This document shows positions 15,916-24,365 of a stretch of 64,000 nucleotides of DNA, in pieces. The position numbers were made by a program, and so were the translations under genes. Under the pieces are notes generated by a model. It saw only the letters and a list, made by a program, of their open reading frames with translations. It had not been told where the DNA came from and did not search any database. Within the stretch, counting starts at the first letter, position 1. Every line of letters begins with the position of its first letter. Origin of the DNA: JBBRDU01 sp038203615 (GTDB lineage: Bacteria > Verrucomicrobiota > Verrucomicrobiia > Chthoniobacterales > UBA10450); contig JBBRDU010000009.1 in the NCBI GenBank assembly GCA_038203615.1, forward strand, positions 1-64,000. The letters run 5' to 3'.

Positions 15916-17319
15916 ATGACTACGACCCTCGCCCATCAACTCGCTCATTTCGCCGGCAGCCTTCAGTTTGAAGATCTTTCTAAAAATGTCGTGCACGAGG
16001 TAAAGCGGCGGGTGATCGACTCTTTGGGCTGCGCGCTCGGGGCCTGGCATGAGGAGCCGTGCACGATCGCGCGCACGGTCGTTTCCGATTTCTCAGCCAG
16101 GAATGGGGCGACGGTCATCGGCACGGCGCATCAAGCCCCGCCCGACTGGGCCGCTTTCGCCAACGGCTGTTGCATCCGCTATTTCGATTACAACGACACT
16201 TACCTGTCCAAAGAGCCGGCGCATCCGAGCGATAACCTGGCCGCAGTCCTGGCGGTGGGCGAAAGCGTCGGCGCGACGGGGAAGGAGATCATCCTGGCGG
16301 CGGCACTGGCCTATGAGGTGCAATGCCGATTGTGCGACGCGGCCAGCATCCGCGCGCGGGGCTGGGATCATCCGACTTACGGCTCATTCTCGACCGCGCT
16401 GGCCTGCGCGAAGTTGATGAAGTTGGATCCGGAAAAGACGCGGCACGCGGTCAACATCGCCGGTGTAGCCGGGATGGGAATGCGGCAAGCGCGCGTGGGA
16501 GAATTGTCTCACTGGAAAGGCGTGGCTTTCGCGCATGCGGCGCGGCACGGCGTCTACGCGGCGCTCCTGGCACGGGCCGGGATGACCGGACCGGCGCCGA
16601 TTTTCGAGGGACAAATGGGATTCGAGAAGCAGCTGGGCGTGTCGTTGGGTGATTTGAGCCAGATATTCACGAAGAAGGCGGAGGCGATTACGGGCGAAGG
16701 CCCGGCCTCCATGATCCTGAAAACGAGCATCAAATACTGGCCGGCGGAATATCACAGCCAGAGCGCGATCGAGGCGGCGCTCTTTATCCGGAAGCAGATT
16801 CCGGATTTATCGCAGGTGCGATCGATGGTGATCGAGAGCCATGACGCCTCCGTCGATATCATCGGAAGCGAGCCGGAGAAGTGGAAGCCGCAGCAGCGCG
16901 AAACGGCGGATCATAGTTTGCCCTACATCACGGCGGTGGCGCTGATCGATGGGGAAGTGACGGACAAGCAGTTTGAGCCGGCGCGGTTTACGGAAGGGAA
17001 GATTCTGGCTTTTCTGCCGAAGGTGGAAGTGAAGCGGAACGCTGAGCTGAGCGCGCTCTATGCCGAAGCCGTGGCGAATATCGTGCACGTGACCCTGGCG
17101 GACGGGCGAACTTTGAGCAAGCGGGTGGATTATCCGCTGGGCAACGCCAAGAACCGGTTGAAGGACCCGGAGGTCGAAGGGAAGTTTTTGAACCTGGCCG
17201 CACCGAAGCTCGGGGGCGACGCGTGCGATCCGATCCTGGAATCTTGCTGGAAACTCGATGAAGCCAAGGACGTGGCCAAACTGATGAAGCTGCTGGAGAT
17301 TCCGAAGGGGAAAAGCTGA
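15916..17319 (+). CDS. prpD: MmgE/PrpD family 2-methylcitrate dehydratase
   Basis: With ATG 15916 (MTTTLAHQLAHF) the protein has 467 residues, as expected for the MmgE/PrpD family. Typical segments are VKRRVIDSLGCALGAW, ANGCCIRYFDYNDTYL, PAHPSDNLAAVLAVGE, GWDHPTYGSFSTALACAKLM, and IKYWPAEYHSQSAIEAAL. PrpD dehydrates 2-methylcitrate in the methylcitrate cycle that oxidises propionyl-CoA to pyruvate and succinate. The assignment is supported by prpB and prpC following at once on the same strand. The frame is open further upstream to 15763, but that part is the tail of the dead cyclase region. Confidence 0.92.
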   Translation: MTTTLAHQLAHFAGSLQFEDLSKNVVHEVKRRVIDSLGCALGAWHEEPCTIARTVVSDFSARNGATVIGTAHQAPPDWAAFANGCCIRYFDYNDTYLSKEPAHPSDNLAAVLAVGESVGATGKEIILAAALAYEVQCRLCDAASIRARGWDHPTYGSFSTALACAKLMKLDPEKTRHAVNIAGVAGMGMRQARVGELSHWKGVAFAHAARHGVYAALLARAGMTGPAPIFEGQMGFEKQLGVSLGDLSQIFTKKAEAITGEGPASMILKTSIKYWPAEYHSQSAIEAALFIRKQIPDLSQVRSMVIESHDASVDIIGSEPEKWKPQQRETADHSLPYITAVALIDGEVTDKQFEPARFTEGKILAFLPKVEVKRNAELSALYAEAVANIVHVTLADGRTLSKRVDYPLGNAKNRLKDPEVEGKFLNLAAPKLGGDACDPILESCWKLDEAKDVAKLMKLLEIPKGKS

Positions 17320-17383
17320 ATCGACTACGATTAGGAGCACGATCACGAGCACGAAACAGAAAGGGAAGACGCGGGCGGCTCAA

Positions 17384-18226
17384 TTGCGGGAGCTGATCGG
17401 TCGCGGCTGCGTGGCCATGCCGGGCGTGCCGAATGCGGCCTTCGCGCGGCAGGTGGAGCGCGCCGGGTTCGATGCTCTTTATATTAGTGGAGCCGGGCTG
17501 GCCAACATGACGGCGGGCGTTCCCGATATCGGCCTGCTTACTCTGACAGAGGTCGCGCAATTGGCGGGCTACATTGTGAATGCGATTAACATTCCGGCGG
17601 TGGTCGATGCCGACACCGGCTTTGGTGGTGCCGAAAACGTGGCTCGAACGATCCGGGAGCTGGAGCGAGCAGGCCTGGCGGGATGCCATCTGGAAGATCA
17701 GCAATTCCCGAAACGTTGTGGCCATCTCGCGGGAAAGTCGCTGATCGACACAGAGGAAATGGTTGAAAAACTGCGCGCCGCCGTGGCCGCGCGTCGGGAC
17801 CCGGATTTTTTGATTATCGCAAGGACAGATGCGCGCGGGGTGGAGGATTTCTCCCGGACGTTGCGTCGCGCCGAGAAATACCTGGAGGCTGGCGCGGACG
17901 CCATTTTCCCGGAAGCGCTGCACGACGCCAAAGAATTTCGCGAATTCGCCAAAGCGATCCAGCAGCCTTTGCTGGCCAATATGACGGAATTCGGCAAAAG
18001 CCCGCTCCTTTCGCTGAACGAACTCTCCGAGCTTGGGTATCGCATGGTGATCTTTCCGATGAGCGCGTTCCGGGTGGCTATGAAATCCACCGAACAATTT
18101 CTGCGTGCCTTGCGGGAGAGCGGCAGGCAAAGTCCATGGGTCGACAAAATGCAGACGCGTCAGGAGCTTTACGATCTGCTCGGCTACGACCCGGCGGCGT
18201 CGAGTTGGCCGGCGAGAAAGCCCTGA
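17384..18226 (+). CDS. prpB: 2-methylisocitrate lyase
   Basis: The 280-residue protein belongs to the isocitrate lyase/PEP mutase family. It has AMPGVPNAAFAR, ALYISGAGLANMTAG, the metal-binding VDADTGFGG (Asp75, Asp77), CHLEDQQFPKRCGHLAG with the family loop Lys-Arg-Cys-Gly-His (110-114), and IIARTDARG. PrpB cleaves 2-methylisocitrate to pyruvate and succinate. Placement between prpD and prpC confirms the role. The first standard start in frame is TTG 17384, which gives a slightly short N-terminus. The natural start may lie upstream, because residues TKQKGKTRAAQ before it look like the missing first helix. Confidence 0.92.
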   Translation: MRELIGRGCVAMPGVPNAAFARQVERAGFDALYISGAGLANMTAGVPDIGLLTLTEVAQLAGYIVNAINIPAVVDADTGFGGAENVARTIRELERAGLAGCHLEDQQFPKRCGHLAGKSLIDTEEMVEKLRAAVAARRDPDFLIIARTDARGVEDFSRTLRRAEKYLEAGADAIFPEALHDAKEFREFAKAIQQPLLANMTEFGKSPLLSLNELSELGYRMVIFPMSAFRVAMKSTEQFLRALRESGRQSPWVDKMQTRQELYDLLGYDPAASSWPARKP

Positions 18227-18268
18227 AGAGTTGAAGCATCCGCAATCGCGAGTAAAGGAGTCAGACAG

Positions 18269-19408
18269 ATGAGCACGGAAACAAAACCAGCTTACAGCCC
18301 GGGACTGGCCGGAGTGGTGGCGGGCGAAACGGAAATTTGCTGGGTCGATCCCAATGCGGGTCTGATGTATCGCGGTTACGACATCCACGCGTTGGCCGAG
18401 CAGGCGAGCTTTGAAGAGGTCGCCTATCTCCTGCTCAACGGTGAACTGCCGACCTTCGGGCAGCTCGGACAATTTTGCCAGGAGATCGCGAGGCAGCGGG
18501 AGGTGCCCGGCCCGGTTTTAAAGATGCTGCGGCTTTTGCCGCCCAACACCCATCCCATGGACATGTTGCGGACGGGGGTTTCGATGATGGCCCCGTTCGA
18601 CCCGGAGCTGAACGATCATTCGCACGCGGCTAATGTGCGGAAGGCGATTCGACTCATTGCTCGCGTTACGACTCTCATCGCCGACGCCTGGAGAATTTCG
18701 CGAGGGGAAGAACTACTGCCGGAAAGACCCGATCTGACCCAGGCCGGCAATTTTTTCTACAAACTGCGCGGCGCAGTCCCCCAATCGTGGGAGATCCGCA
18801 TGCTCGACACGATCTTTATCTTGTACGCGGACCATGAGTTCAACGCCTCCACCTTTGCGGCGCGCGTGACTGCTTCCACCCTGGCCGATATGTACGCGGC
18901 CGTGACCTCTGCCTGCGCTACTTTAAAAGGACCGCTCCACGGCGGCGCCAATGAAGAGTCGATGCGAATGCTCGACGACATTAAAACGGCCGATCGCGCG
19001 GAGGGTTGGTTGAAGGCGCAGCTGGAGAAGAAGGCCAAGATCATGGGCTTCGGCCATCGCGTTTATAAAAAAGGGGATTCGCGGGTTCCGATCATGCGGG
19101 AGATCGGGCGGGACCTGGGTAAACGCACAGGCAAGGAACAATGGGTGCCCATTTGCGAGAACCTGGAGAAGACGATGGAGAGGGAGAAACAGCTGTGCGC
19201 GAATGTCGATCTGTATGCGGCGCCGGTGTTTACCATGATGGAATTTCCGCCGGAATTGAATACTCCGATCTTTGCGGCCTCGCGCGTGGCCGGCTGGTGC
19301 GCGCACGTGGTGGAACAGCACGATCACAATCGTCTCATCCGCCCGCGCTCGCTCTACAGCGGCCCGCCGTTACGGCCTTATCCGGGCACGCCCTCGAACG
19401 GGGCGTAG
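18269..19408 (+). CDS. prpC: 2-methylcitrate synthase / citrate synthase II-like
   Basis: A 379-residue type II citrate-synthase-fold enzyme. The catalytic residues are visible as His224 in GPLHGGANE, His263 in GFGHRVYKKGD, and Asp314 in NVDLYAAPVF. The length, short relative to housekeeping citrate synthase, and the position after prpD and prpB favour 2-methylcitrate synthase, which condenses propionyl-CoA with oxaloacetate. A good ribosome-binding site (AAGGAG) lies 9 bp before the ATG. Some citrate synthase activity cannot be excluded. Confidence 0.92.
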   Translation: MSTETKPAYSPGLAGVVAGETEICWVDPNAGLMYRGYDIHALAEQASFEEVAYLLLNGELPTFGQLGQFCQEIARQREVPGPVLKMLRLLPPNTHPMDMLRTGVSMMAPFDPELNDHSHAANVRKAIRLIARVTTLIADAWRISRGEELLPERPDLTQAGNFFYKLRGAVPQSWEIRMLDTIFILYADHEFNASTFAARVTASTLADMYAAVTSACATLKGPLHGGANEESMRMLDDIKTADRAEGWLKAQLEKKAKIMGFGHRVYKKGDSRVPIMREIGRDLGKRTGKEQWVPICENLEKTMEREKQLCANVDLYAAPVFTMMEFPPELNTPIFAASRVAGWCAHVVEQHDHNRLIRPRSLYSGPPLRPYPGTPSNGA

Positions 19409-19415
19409 TTTTCTT

Positions 19416-19718
19416 CTTCAGGGAGGGACGTCTTCTCCTTTGGCGGGCCGTAGCCCTGCTGAGCGGGGCGAAGGCTGCGAGACGTCTTTTCTTCTGTAGG
19501 GGAAGGCGCTGCCTTCCCTGGGAAGCTGACTCCAAATGCTTTCGCGAGCAGGCAGCTTCCCCTACAGGGGGCAGTCCAAGGACGCGCAGAAGGTGCGTCT
19601 CAGTGGTAGGGACGCCGCGCTGCGCCGTCCGCTCCGCGGATGTGGGATTTCACCTTTTGGGGAACGCTCGCCCGCTACGCCAGCGCGGAGTGGACGTCGC
19701 AGCGCGACGTCCCTACCT
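19416..19718. repeat. Cluster of REP palindromes after prpC (three units)
   Basis: Nothing coding is seen between prpC and the thioesterase gene. At 19419-19490 lies a GGGAGGGACGTC / GAGACGTC pair. At 19495-19567 an inverted doublet begins TGTAGGGGAAGGCGCTGCC and ends GGCAGCTTCCCCTACAG. At 19605-19717 a doublet begins GGTAGGGACGCCGCGCTGCG and ends GCGCGACGTCCCTACC. All three carry GTAG/CTAC heads. Confidence 0.85.
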
Positions 19719-19797
19719 TGACCCGTGCGCGTGCGACGCTTTGATTCTGCCGAGACGCTGTTTAACTTGGTGATGGACCGACGGATTGCCGGACAAT

Positions 19798-20259
19798 ATG
19801 AATCTCTCCCTTCAGGAAGCCTACGCGCCGCGCAACGCCTGTTTCGGGTGCGGCCCGGCTAACCCGGATGGGTTGCATATCCGCAGCTTTGCCAAAGGCG
19901 ATGAAATCATCGCGGAATGGAAGCCGCAGCCGAAATACGAGGCATTTTCTGGAGTTCTGAACGGGGGAATTATCGGGTCGCTCCTCGATTGTCACTGCAA
20001 TTGGGCGGCTGCCTATCATTTGATGAAGCGGGCCCAGGCGGAAGAAGTGCCCTGCACCGTGACGGCCGAGTATGCGATTAAATTGCTTCGGCCCACGCCG
20101 ACCAGTGATTCAGTTTTTTTGTGCGCGCGAGTGATCGATTCAACCGATGATCGCGCGACCGTGGAAGGGACCTTAACGGGGGGCGGCAAGGTCTGCGCAA
20201 CATGTCGAGGGGTTTTCGTTGCGGTCAAGGAAGGTCATCCAGCGTTTCATCGCTGGTAG
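19798..20259 (+). CDS. PaaI-type hotdog-fold thioesterase
   Basis: A 153-residue single-domain 4HBT protein starting MNLSLQEAYAPR. The leader CFGCGPANPDGLHI is characteristic of this subgroup, and YEAFSGVLNGGIIGSLLDCHCNWAAAYHL contains the hotdog helix with the conserved Gly-Gly and Asp. It probably hydrolyses a small acyl-CoA thioester in the cytoplasm. An upstream TTG in frame (19786) is a less likely start. No close operon partner is present, and REP elements flank it on both sides. Confidence 0.85.
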   Translation: MNLSLQEAYAPRNACFGCGPANPDGLHIRSFAKGDEIIAEWKPQPKYEAFSGVLNGGIIGSLLDCHCNWAAAYHLMKRAQAEEVPCTVTAEYAIKLLRPTPTSDSVFLCARVIDSTDDRATVEGTLTGGGKVCATCRGVFVAVKEGHPAFHRW

Positions 20260-20265
20260 GACGGG

Positions 20266-20382
20266 GGGAGGGACGAGCTCGTCTCGTCCCTAATATTGGG
20301 GACGACACAAGGTCGTCCCTCCACGCGCCGACCAGCCTTCGCAGAACGCTACGGCTCGGCAGGCAGAGCGCTGCCGCTACAG
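20266..20382. repeat. REP-like palindromes between thioesterase gene and ada
   Basis: GGGAGGGACGAGCTCGTCTC and GTCCC form a hairpin, mirrored by GGGGACGACACAAGGTCGTC and CCTCC. A third inverted unit at 20357-20382 reads CAGAGCGCTGCCGCTACAG, the reverse of a GTAGCGGCAGCGC head. No gene is seen in this gap. Confidence 0.75.
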
Positions 20383-20444
20383 GAGAATTCGATGCCTGAA
20401 TTTCGTCGGTGCGCGGTCGCGGGCTTCCCGGCTAGACTGTGTTG

Positions 20445-21509
20445 ATGAAAGCGATGGAGTTGCTGCCTTCTTCCGACCGGATGTATCGGGCGCTGCTCGA
20501 TCGTGACGCCAGCTTCGAAGGAATTTTTCTGGTGGGCGTACGTACGACCGGGATCTTTTGCCGGCCCACTTGCATCGCGAAAAAACCGGCGCGCCAGAAT
20601 GTCGATTTCTTTTCAACCCCGAGCGAAGCGTTGCATGGCGGTTATCGGCCCTGTTTGCGTTGTCGCCCGATGGATCCGGGGAAGCAGCCGCCCGAGTTGA
20701 TTGAACGGCTCCGCGCCGAGGTGGAGCGAGCGCCCGGCGGCCGGTTAACGGACAAGGAGCTGGCCGCTTTGTCGATCGATCCTTCTACGGCTCGTCGGCA
20801 ATTCAAGCGCCATTACGGAATGACCTTCCAAGCCTATTATCGGGCGCGCCGGATGGGCCTTGCCTTGAAAGACGTGCGCCGCGGCGGCAGCGTGGAGGAG
20901 GCGCAGAACGGCAGTGGCTTTGCGTCGGCCAGCGGATTTCGCGAGGCCTTCAATCGGATCTTCGGCGAACCGCCCACCGCGGCCAAAGCCCGGGCCTGCC
21001 TGTTGGCTGAGCGAATCGAGACGCCGCTAGGCCTCATGCTGGCCGTGGCCGATGACGCCGGTTTGCGCCTGCTCGAGTTCAATGACCGGCGCGCCTTGGA
21101 ACGGGAGATCCCCATTTTGCGTCGACGTTTGCGAACCAGCATTGTGCCCGGAGAGCACCCTCATTTGGAGGCAATCCGGCGGCAATTGGGCGACTACTTC
21201 TCCGGAAGCCGGCTGGAGTTTGATGTGCCCCTGGCCCCGGTCGGATCCGATTTTCAACTACGGACCTGGGACTTATTGCGCTCCATTCCGGTCGCGGAGA
21301 CATGTTCCTATGGATGGATGGCGGAACAACTGGGAGCGCCCGGTGGCCAACGCGCGGTCGGCCGGGCCAACGGCACCAACATGATCGCCATCGTTATTCC
21401 CTGTCATCGCGTCATTCGGGCCGACGGCAGCCTTGGCGGTTACGGCGGTGGTCTCTGGCGGAAAAAATGGCTGCTCGATCACGAGCGAAAGTTTAAGAAC
21501 CGTGAATAG
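20445..21509 (+). CDS. ada: Bifunctional Ada: DNA methyl-phosphotriester acceptor, AraC-type regulator and O6-methylguanine-DNA methyltransferase
   Basis: A 354-residue three-part protein. The N-terminal Ada domain has the four zinc cysteines in TTGIFCRPTCIAKKP (Cys39, Cys43) and GYRPCLRCRP (Cys70, Cys73), the first being the methyl acceptor in the family. An AraC-type HTH follows (LAALSIDPSTARRQFKRHYGMTFQAYYRARRM; GFASASGFREAFNRIFG). The C-terminal methyltransferase ends with the active-site motif IVIPCHRVIRADGSLGGYGGG (Cys320). It repairs alkylated DNA and on methylation activates its own regulon. Start is ATG 20445; a GTG six bases upstream is possible. Length matches E. coli Ada. Confidence 0.95.
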   Translation: MKAMELLPSSDRMYRALLDRDASFEGIFLVGVRTTGIFCRPTCIAKKPARQNVDFFSTPSEALHGGYRPCLRCRPMDPGKQPPELIERLRAEVERAPGGRLTDKELAALSIDPSTARRQFKRHYGMTFQAYYRARRMGLALKDVRRGGSVEEAQNGSGFASASGFREAFNRIFGEPPTAAKARACLLAERIETPLGLMLAVADDAGLRLLEFNDRRALEREIPILRRRLRTSIVPGEHPHLEAIRRQLGDYFSGSRLEFDVPLAPVGSDFQLRTWDLLRSIPVAETCSYGWMAEQLGAPGGQRAVGRANGTNMIAIVIPCHRVIRADGSLGGYGGGLWRKKWLLDHERKFKNRE

Positions 21510-21518
21510 TGATCTTCC

Positions 21519-21586
21519 TGTAGTCGCCCCGCTCTGTCGGGGCGTCGACGAGTGATAGACACGGCGACAGAGCGCCGTGGCTACAG
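21519..21586. repeat. REP doublet, family 1
   Basis: TGTAGTCGCCCCGCTCTGTC with GGGGCG forms one REP, and GACAGAGCGCCGTGGCTACA forms the inverted partner. It lies between ada and the tRNA-Arg gene, both of which read into it, so it may also serve as a transcription stop. Confidence 0.82.
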
Positions 21587-21598
21587 TGACGAAAGGAG

Positions 21599-21672
21599 CG
21601 CGCCCGGAGTGACTCGAACACTCGACCTACGGATTAGAAATCCGTTGCTCTATCCGGCTGAGCTACGGGCGC
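21599..21672 (-). tRNA. tRNA-Arg (anticodon UCU)
   Basis: The minus strand folds into a 74-nt cloverleaf. The acceptor stem is GCGCCCG/CGGGCGC, the D arm GCTC...GAGC, the anticodon stem ACGGA/TCCGT with loop TTTCTAA (anticodon TCT), and the T arm GAGTG TTCGAGT CACTC, followed by discriminator G. No CCA end is encoded (the next bases are CTCC), so CCA must be added by nucleotidyltransferase. It decodes AGA, a rare codon in GC-rich genomes. Confidence 0.95.
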
Positions 21673-21908
21673 ATGGATGCAGGAATATGTCGCCCGGCGA
21701 CAGGAAAATCCAGCGCGGAAGCGGGAAGGCCGCGATCTGAAAAGCAGCGCGGAGCCGACTGCTTAGCTTTTTAAGCGGTCACCCAGCATCCCCATGGAGG
21801 GGAGGGGTGAAAAGCGGACCCGTGCAGGGGAGCGGAAAGCGGAAGGTCTCTTCTCGAGCGTCTTCATGTTCCGGAGGATGGCGCGGACGCGCAGTTGGAG
21901 ACTGGTCG

Positions 21909-22142
21909 TCATTCGCCGACGCGATGTTTCAATTCCCAGACGCGGAGCGCGGCGAGAAGGAGGGCTTTGGTGCGGGTGAGGCTGCCGACGGCGGCGAGAT
22001 GAGGGACACCGTTGACGGGGCCGGCGGAAATCTTGGAGCGGGGGCGACCGCGGCGAGCCTTGGGTTTGTGTCGGGCGGCCGATTCGCTCATGGGAAGGTG
22101 TCCACTATTCATGATTTCCATAATTAGCATGTTTCCTGCCAA
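21909..22142 (-). CDS. Small basic hypothetical protein (doubtful)
   Basis: A 77-residue frame whose likely start is the internal ATG giving MSESAARHKPKARRGRPRSK, a basic AT-hook-like stretch (RRGRPRSK), followed by SLTRTKALLLAALRVWELK. It is the only plausible coding candidate in the 860-bp stretch between tRNA-Arg and sppA. No homologue family is recognised and there is no clear ribosome-binding site. The remainder of the stretch (21673-21900, 22145-22250) shows nothing I can identify. Confidence 0.3.
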   Translation of the reverse strand: MAGNMLIMEIMNSGHLPMSESAARHKPKARRGRPRSKISAGPVNGVPHLAAVGSLTRTKALLLAALRVWELKHRVGE

Positions 22143-22253
22143 CCCTCAAATTGCACGGAAACTCAGGTCCACGCTGGGGCGCCAAGTGCCTGGGAGAAGC
22201 CATCTTCTATGGTTCATCCCGCCTACGCCGGTCAGCCCGAGCGCAGGAGAGGG

Positions 22254-22446
22254 GAGGTAGGGTGGTTCATTGAACCGCCCGTGGAGCGATTGGGGTCCAG
22301 CCTTCGCGGCACAGGCTACGGCCTGGCAAGCAATCGCCCCTACCTGTTTCAGTTTAGGCGCTGGTGGTAGGGACACGCCGCGCTGCGGCCTCCGCTCCGC
22401 CGGCCTGCCACGGCACGCGGACATCGCAGCGCGATGTCCCTACCTG
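22254..22446. repeat. Two REP doublets upstream of sppA
   Basis: A first element starts AGGTAGGGTGGTTCATTGAA, continues with CCGCCC, and ends CAATCGCCCCTACC (22254-22344); it resembles the element at 52286. A second starts GGTAGGGACACGCCGCGCTG and ends CGCAGCGCGATGTCCCTACC (22366-22444), matching the GTAGGGACGCC family. The open frame upstream of the sppA start is read-through of these repeats. Confidence 0.8.
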
Positions 22447-22530
22447 AGCATCCCGAGCGCACACCGGAGGGCGTTTTCTCACGGGAAACTACTTGTGCCG
22501 CCCCCCGTTATCCGCCAGCTTTCCAGCCTT

Positions 22531-23532
22531 ATGGCCGACCGGAAACTGGGATGCCTCAGTATTTTTTTATTTGTGGCCCTTTGCGCCAGCATCTTCGCCA
22601 ATTTCGTCCTGATGGCGGTCGCTTTTCATCGGATGGGAGGAAGGGTGACGGACCGGGAACCCCTGCCGTACTTCCGGGAAGTGACGGTCGAGCGCGGCCA
22701 CGGGGGCGATAAAATTGCGCTCATTGTCATGCGCGGATTGATCAGCTCGAGCCTTCCCGGCTCGGTCGGTGACACCATGGTCGACGACTTGCGCGCGGCT
22801 TTACAGCAGGCGCGTGACGACGATCATGTGAAGGCCGTTGTGCTGGAGATCGATTCGCCTGGCGGAGAAGTTACGGCCTCGGACGAAATCTATAACGCGG
22901 TGGTCAAGACGCGGGCGCGCAAACCGGTGGTGATCTACATGGACACGCTGGCGGCGTCGGGCGGTTACTATATTTCTTGTGGTGGGAAATACATCATGGC
23001 GAACGAGACGACCATTACCGGCAGTATCGGCGTCATCATTCAAACCCTGAATTACGAGCAGCTATTCAATAAGATCGGGCTTTCCTCGGTCGTTTTTAAG
23101 AGCGGGAAGTTTAAAGACATCCTGAATGGGGCGCGACCCATGACCCAGGAGGAGCGCGATTACATCCAGTCATTTGTCATGAAGACTTACGACAAGTTCC
23201 TCGGAGTGGTGGCGAAAGAACGCAATCTGCCCGCGGAAGGTTTGCGCAACGGCATCGCCGACGGGCGCATCATGTCGGGCAAAGAGGCCCTCGAGTACAA
23301 GCTGATTGACGGGCTTGGGCAGATCGAAGACGCCTATGAGAAAGCGAAACAGTTAGGCGGCGCGCCTAAGGCGGCGGTGGTGAAATACGGTCCGCCCTTC
23401 AGTCTGGGGCGGTTCTTCCGGGCCTTCGGGAAATCGGATAACACGAAGATCCAGCTAGAATTGCCGAAGCAGCTCGTGCCGCAATTGGAGGGCGGCCACG
23501 CTTACTTTTTGCCGAGCTTCTACGCTCCTTGA
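22531..23532 (+). CDS. sppA: Signal peptide peptidase SppA (serine protease, membrane-anchored)
   Basis: From ATG 22531 the protein has 333 residues with one N-terminal membrane anchor (residues 7-32). The S49 peptidase domain shows VKAVVLEIDSPGGEVTASDEIY, the nucleophile Ser143 in TLAASGGYYISC, GSIGVIIQTLN, and the general-base Lys in KSGKFKDIL (probably Lys195). It is the short single-domain form as in Bacillus. It degrades leftover signal peptides in the inner membrane. It heads a six-gene tightly packed set (sppA, CPBP protease, thiL, tsaE, tsaB, alr), overlapping the next gene by 4 bp. Confidence 0.93.
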   Translation: MADRKLGCLSIFLFVALCASIFANFVLMAVAFHRMGGRVTDREPLPYFREVTVERGHGGDKIALIVMRGLISSSLPGSVGDTMVDDLRAALQQARDDDHVKAVVLEIDSPGGEVTASDEIYNAVVKTRARKPVVIYMDTLAASGGYYISCGGKYIMANETTITGSIGVIIQTLNYEQLFNKIGLSSVVFKSGKFKDILNGARPMTQEERDYIQSFVMKTYDKFLGVVAKERNLPAEGLRNGIADGRIMSGKEALEYKLIDGLGQIEDAYEKAKQLGGAPKAAVVKYGPPFSLGRFFRAFGKSDNTKIQLELPKQLVPQLEGGHAYFLPSFYAP

Positions 23533-24365
23533 TCGGTTTCGTTTTCATGTTGTCTGGAGCGTGGGTGAGCGCGCTGATCAATATTCTGTTCTGGTTGTTT
23601 TTTCTGGCTGGATTTTTCGTTTATGCGGCGCTGGCCCTCCAGATGAGCGCGCGCGCCGTCGTCGCAGCGGACGATCCGGTGCCAAGCAAGACCTTTGGCC
23701 TGCCCGAAGCGGTGCTGGCCACTTTATTGACGTCCTTTCTCCTCCTCAATGTGGTGCTCTCGGCTTCGGCTCCGTCGGTCTCGTTGAGTTCGCGCGATCT
23801 GGCGGCCAACCTCATCATGAGCGTGGTCGTCCTCTTGATTCTGGTCGGATTCCTGGAGCTGCGCCGGCTCAACGTGGATCGGCTCGCCGGGCTTTCTAAA
23901 TATGGGATCGTGCGAGTAATCGTGACGGGCACGTTGCTCCTGCTGGCGGCCTATCCGTTGATCTCGGCTGCTGATCTCATCACGCGCCATTATGCCGGGG
24001 ACGGCTCCAGTAAACAAAACATCGTCGACCTGTTCAACGGCTCCCGCACGATCGATCAGAGGGTCATGATCATCGTCCTAGCCGTGGCGGTGGCTCCGAT
24101 TGCGGAGGAACTGGTCTTCCGCTTTTTTCTTTACGGCGTGCTACGGCGTTACATCGGGCGCTGCGGCGGTTTGATTTTCACGTCCCTCCTTTTTGCCGCG
24201 GTCCATGCGCATCTGCCTTCGTTTGCCCCGCTTTTTATCCTGGGCGCCTGCTTCACACTTGCCTACGAATGGAGTGGATCGATTCTGGTTTCGATGACCA
24301 TGCATTCGCTCTTCAATTCATTGACTCTGATTTTCCTGGCGTTCCCGCAGCTGTCTGACCAATGA
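23529..24365 (+). CDS. CPBP family intramembrane glutamic protease (Abi/CAAX-type)
   Basis: A 278-residue integral membrane protein with about eight hydrophobic helices. The catalytic motifs of the CPBP family are present: APIAEELVFRFFLYGVLRR (Glu193, Glu194, Arg198), LFAAVHAHLPSF (His226 and His228), and MTMHSLFNS (His259, Asn263). It starts at TTG 23529, overlapping the sppA stop, or at ATG 23547. The family cleaves within or near the membrane, but individual substrates are rarely known. Coupling with sppA suggests membrane protein turnover. Its end overlaps thiL by an ATGA. Confidence 0.88.
   Translation: MIGFVFMLSGAWVSALINILFWLFFLAGFFVYAALALQMSARAVVAADDPVPSKTFGLPEAVLATLLTSFLLLNVVLSASAPSVSLSSRDLAANLIMSVVVLLILVGFLELRRLNVDRLAGLSKYGIVRVIVTGTLLLLAAYPLISAADLITRHYAGDGSSKQNIVDLFNGSRTIDQRVMIIVLAVAVAPIAEELVFRFFLYGVLRRYIGRCGGLIFTSLLFAAVHAHLPSFAPLFILGACFTLAYEWSGSILVSMTMHSLFNSLTLIFLAFPQLSDQ

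Noticed and set aside
16988..18472. 494-residue minus-strand frame through prpD-prpB-prpC
   Set aside because: It is antisense to three recognisable methylcitrate-cycle genes and has no motif of its own.
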